A stretch of 55,039 nt of DNA. Origin: Rhodopirellula sp. SM50 (GTDB lineage: Bacteria; Planctomycetota; Planctomycetia; Pirellulales; Pirellulaceae). The notes beneath the pieces are model-generated. The model made no database searches, was not told the origin of the DNA, and saw only the letters and a program-made list of their open reading frames with translations. Numbering within the stretch: the stretch's first letter is position 1; the number at the start of each line of letters is the position of its first letter. The position numbers and the translations under genes are program-made. Of this stretch, positions 52,445 through 55,039 are shown one piece after another. Location of the stretch: contig NZ_NTFY01000027.1 of assembly GCF_002289565.1 (NCBI RefSeq), positions 1-55,039 on the forward strand. The letters run 5' to 3'.

Positions 52445-54904
52445 ATGACTCGCATCCTTGTCTTGCTCCTGTTTGCTTCCACGGCCGCTGCCGTCGAGCC
52501 ACCGCGATTGTTGGATCCCAACCTGCAAATTGAACTGATCGCGTCCGAACCGGAACTGGTGACTCCGACCGGTTGCTGCTTCGATGACGACGGCTCGCTG
52601 CTGGTGATCGAGTGTCACACGCACTTTCCGCCGGACGATTACGTCGGTCCCAAAACCGATCGCATCTACCGGTTTGATGACAGTGACGGCGATGGGGTGC
52701 TGGATCGGAAATCGCTGTTCTACGAAGGTGGGATCGCGACGATGAACATCGTCAATCTGGGCGACGGATCGTTCGCCGTCGCAACGCGGAGCAATGTCGT
52801 GCGGTTGCGGGATACCGATGGGGACAAGGTGGCCGATGAACGCACCGTCTTGCTGTCCCACAACACGGCCGCGGTTTATCCCCACAACGGACTGGGCGGA
52901 TTGACGTTGGGGCCGGACGGTTGGCTGTACGTCGGGCAAGGTGAAAATTTTGGCGAGCCCTATGAATTGGTCGGAACGGACGGATCAAAACAGATCGGCG
53001 GCGGGGAGGGCGGAAACGTGTTCCGTTGCAAAGCGGACGGCAGCGACGTTCAGCGTGTGGCGACCGGATTTTGGAATCCCTTCGGTTTGTGCTTCGATTC
53101 CGCACGACGACTTTGGGGCGTCGGAAACGATCCCGATGCGATGCCGCCGAATCGATTGATGCACATCGTCCCCGGCGGTGATTATGGATTCCAGTTTCGG
53201 TTCGGCCGAGCCGGCGTTCATCCGCTGCAGGCCTGGGACGGTGAATTTCCCGGGACCTTGCCGATGACGGCCGGGACCGGCGAGGCCGCGTGTGCCGTCG
53301 CCGTGCACGGTCAACACCTGTGGGTGACCAGCTGGGGCGACAATCGCATCGAACGCCACAGCCTGGTCCAGCGTGGTGCGACGTGGGGGACCACCGTCGA
53401 GACTGTCGTTCAAGGGGATGCCAATTTTCGTCCGGTCGCGATGGCGGTCGCCGCTGACGGCGCAGTCTACGTGACCGACTGGGTGGATCGAAGTTATCCC
53501 GTTCATCGCAAAGGACGTCTGTGGCGGGTGGTCCATAAAACGGCCGATGTAAGCGCGACCGCCGACGACGTGCCGGCACTGACCACCCCCGAGAAACTCG
53601 CCAACGTATTACGTGAAGACGGCACGCTCCCAATCGACCGCAGAATGCAAGGGCTCGACAGCCCCGATCCGTTTGTCCGTCAGGCTGCCACGTACGGGCT
53701 GGTGCAAACGGACCAATTGATGTCGCTGGGACGTGAGCAGGCGACGACCGCCGACCAGCGTGTCGCCTTGCTGACCGCGTGGCGCTGGAAGGAACTGGTC
53801 GACCCGAGCAGTCTGTCCGCGGATGAACGTCACGCGCTGATTGAGTGGGGATTGGCAGAGGAGTCCGAAACCGTGCGGTTGGCGGCGATTCGCTGGGCAA
53901 CCGAACGCGACTGCAAGGATCAACTTGCGGCGATCCAAAGTTTGCTGCAACGCCCCGAAACGTCGCCGCGCCTGTTTTCAGCCGTGATCGCATCGATCGC
54001 GTATTTGGAAACCGGTTCGGCATCGCGACGAAGTCGTGATCCGGCGATCGAAAAACTGTTGATCGAATTCGCAGGCAATTCCAGCGCGTCGCCCAAGCTT
54101 CGCGCGATGGCCATCCGGCGCATCCCCGAACTCTCCGAGACGCCGACCGACCAACAGCTTCGTCAATGGCTCGACGATCAGCCCGACCGTGAGTTCGCCA
54201 AGGAAGTCGTCCGCCTATTAGCCGCCCGCGGCGGCAAGGCTGCGCTCGATCAACTCGCCGCGATTGCCGCTGACGAACGATTCGACTTGCAAACCCGAGC
54301 CGACGCGTTGGCGGGACTCTCACGCAACGCCGATGCGTACGCCACGCTGATCAATCGTGCTTCACTGCCCAAACAGCCCGAAACGTTGCGGGTGGAGGCG
54401 CGGCGGATGCAGAAACGGAATTGGGGTGCCGACGAATCGCGTCCGGACAAAGATGACTTGGAGGCGTGGATGGCGTTGATCGCCGACCGAGGCGATGTCG
54501 ATGCAGGACGTCGCGTCTTTTTTCGCACCACGTGCGTGAACTGTCATCGGCACAGTGGGCGTGGTGCCCAGACCGGGCCCGATTTGACCTCGTTGTCGGG
54601 CAACCTGACGAAAAAACGCGTGTTGGATTCCATCCTGCATCCCAGCAAAGAAGTCGGGCCGCTATATGTGCCCTGGAAGATCTTGACGACCGATGGAAAC
54701 GTGCTGACGGGTTTGAAATTGGATCGTGCCGGTGCCGGCAACAGCATGCGGTTTCAGGGTGCCGACGGAGAGGTTTTTGAGGTCCCGCTGGCCGATGTCC
54801 AGCAGCAAGAACCGGTCGACCAATCGATCATGCCGACCGGATTGGAGGGCACGATGGGCATCGGTGAACTCCGCGATTTGATCGCGTTTTTGATCGGCGA
54901 GTAA
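52445..54904 (+). CDS. PVC-type heme-binding CxxCH protein
   Basis: An 819-residue exported protein. A signal peptide covers about 1-17 (MTRILVLLLFASTAAAV). A PVC-type beta-propeller (about 20-370) begins with DPNLQIELIASEPELVTPTG and has GGNVFRCKADGSDVQRVATG, then FWNPFGLCFD and DWVDRSYPVHRKGRLWR. HEAT-like helical repeats (about 375-640) follow. A C-terminal cytochrome c-like domain has the heme motif CVNCHRHSGRGAQTGPDL, then LDSILHPSKEVGPLYVPW. It is the same family as the propeller and cytochrome parts of the 41.0-45.0 kb protein, but without the SGNH and cupredoxin domains. A role in periplasmic electron transfer or sugar oxidation is suspected only. Its ATG begins the signal peptide. 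Confidence 0.9.
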   Translation: MTRILVLLLFASTAAAVEPPRLLDPNLQIELIASEPELVTPTGCCFDDDGSLLVIECHTHFPPDDYVGPKTDRIYRFDDSDGDGVLDRKSLFYEGGIATMNIVNLGDGSFAVATRSNVVRLRDTDGDKVADERTVLLSHNTAAVYPHNGLGGLTLGPDGWLYVGQGENFGEPYELVGTDGSKQIGGGEGGNVFRCKADGSDVQRVATGFWNPFGLCFDSARRLWGVGNDPDAMPPNRLMHIVPGGDYGFQFRFGRAGVHPLQAWDGEFPGTLPMTAGTGEAACAVAVHGQHLWVTSWGDNRIERHSLVQRGATWGTTVETVVQGDANFRPVAMAVAADGAVYVTDWVDRSYPVHRKGRLWRVVHKTADVSATADDVPALTTPEKLANVLREDGTLPIDRRMQGLDSPDPFVRQAATYGLVQTDQLMSLGREQATTADQRVALLTAWRWKELVDPSSLSADERHALIEWGLAEESETVRLAAIRWATERDCKDQLAAIQSLLQRPETSPRLFSAVIASIAYLETGSASRRSRDPAIEKLLIEFAGNSSASPKLRAMAIRRIPELSETPTDQQLRQWLDDQPDREFAKEVVRLLAARGGKAALDQLAAIAADERFDLQTRADALAGLSRNADAYATLINRASLPKQPETLRVEARRMQKRNWGADESRPDKDDLEAWMALIADRGDVDAGRRVFFRTTCVNCHRHSGRGAQTGPDLTSLSGNLTKKRVLDSILHPSKEVGPLYVPWKILTTDGNVLTGLKLDRAGAGNSMRFQGADGEVFEVPLADVQQQEPVDQSIMPTGLEGTMGIGELRDLIAFLIGE

Positions 54905-54921
54905 ACGTCGTGGGGGAGGTC

Positions 54922-54967
54922 GCCTAAAGGCTGGACACCAACGGGTGCTGGTGTGCAGGCTTTAGCC
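54922..54967. repeat. CTTTAGG-family hairpin after the last gene
   Basis: Arms GCCTAAAGGCTGGACACCA (54922-54940) and TGGTGTGCAGGCTTTAGC (54949-54966) pair with few mismatches. It begins 18 bases after the stop of the PVC heme protein and resembles 36962-37024. Confidence 0.8.
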
Positions 54968-55039
54968 CAATACCGCTAAGTTACGAGGACAATTGTCTCG
55001 TCAAACGTGCGTGGGAGAACCGGTAAATTGCGGTGTTTC

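Overview
This window looks like a chromosomal segment of a planctomycete, most likely a Rhodopirellula-like member of the Pirellulaceae. That placement rests on gene content, not on an rRNA or marker search. The diagnostic content is a DUF1553/DUF1549 cytochrome protein paired with a DUF1501 protein, two PVC-type heme-binding CxxCH proteins, two sulfatase domains, a DUF1080 protein, a PEP-CTERM protein and a serine/threonine kinase with a planctomycete-style N-terminal zinc ribbon. DNA is GC-rich, genes lie on both strands in short operons, and the gaps are packed with small palindromes. No rRNA, tRNA, CRISPR array or prophage was seen.

Layout. 0.3-8.3 kb: an RND/MMPL exporter, a sulfatase behind a PAS-AraC regulator, a DUF3500 protein, a NUDIX hydrolase and truB. 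8.6-14 kb: a di-heme peroxidase, a PAS-LuxR regulator, a polytopic membrane protein, a DUF1080 lipid/sugar-hydrolase-like protein and a PEP-CTERM protein with a clear terminator. 14.1-16.1 kb: an array of hairpin-rich units of about 290-330 bp in two alternating types, with a Y1 (IS200/RAYT-like) transposase gene sitting exactly between two units. 16.1-28.5 kb: a CbbX-like AAA+ ATPase, a MOSC protein, a DinB-like protein, a sarcosine-oxidase-like flavoenzyme, an AEC transporter, a coupled SseB-like/membrane protein pair, an AIM24 protein, and a Gfo/Idh/MocA oxidoreductase joined to an HtrA protease. 28.8-31.8 kb: a methionine operon, metY followed by a MetX-MetW fusion. 32.4-45 kb: polymer-degradation type genes, namely PSD1/DUF1501, a glycoside hydrolase family 2-sulfatase fusion, and a 1316-residue SGNH-propeller-cupredoxin-cytochrome protein. 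45.1-54.9 kb: mcsA-mcsB (protein arginine kinase), trpE, a membrane Ser/Thr kinase, deoC and a second PVC heme protein.

Two themes stand out. First, many gene ends carry a palindrome. One family, core GATAGGCTTCCAGCCTGTC, begins exactly two bases after the TAA of three unrelated genes and forms inverted pairs between convergent genes. Second, the Y1 transposase and its alternating hairpin array look like a planctomycete REP/RAYT-type system with compensatory stem changes; this is the best candidate here for an undescribed system. Several multi-domain fusions (GH2-sulfatase, MetX-MetW, cupredoxin-cytochrome) are also worth testing. All functional calls come from reading motifs by eye; no database search was run.
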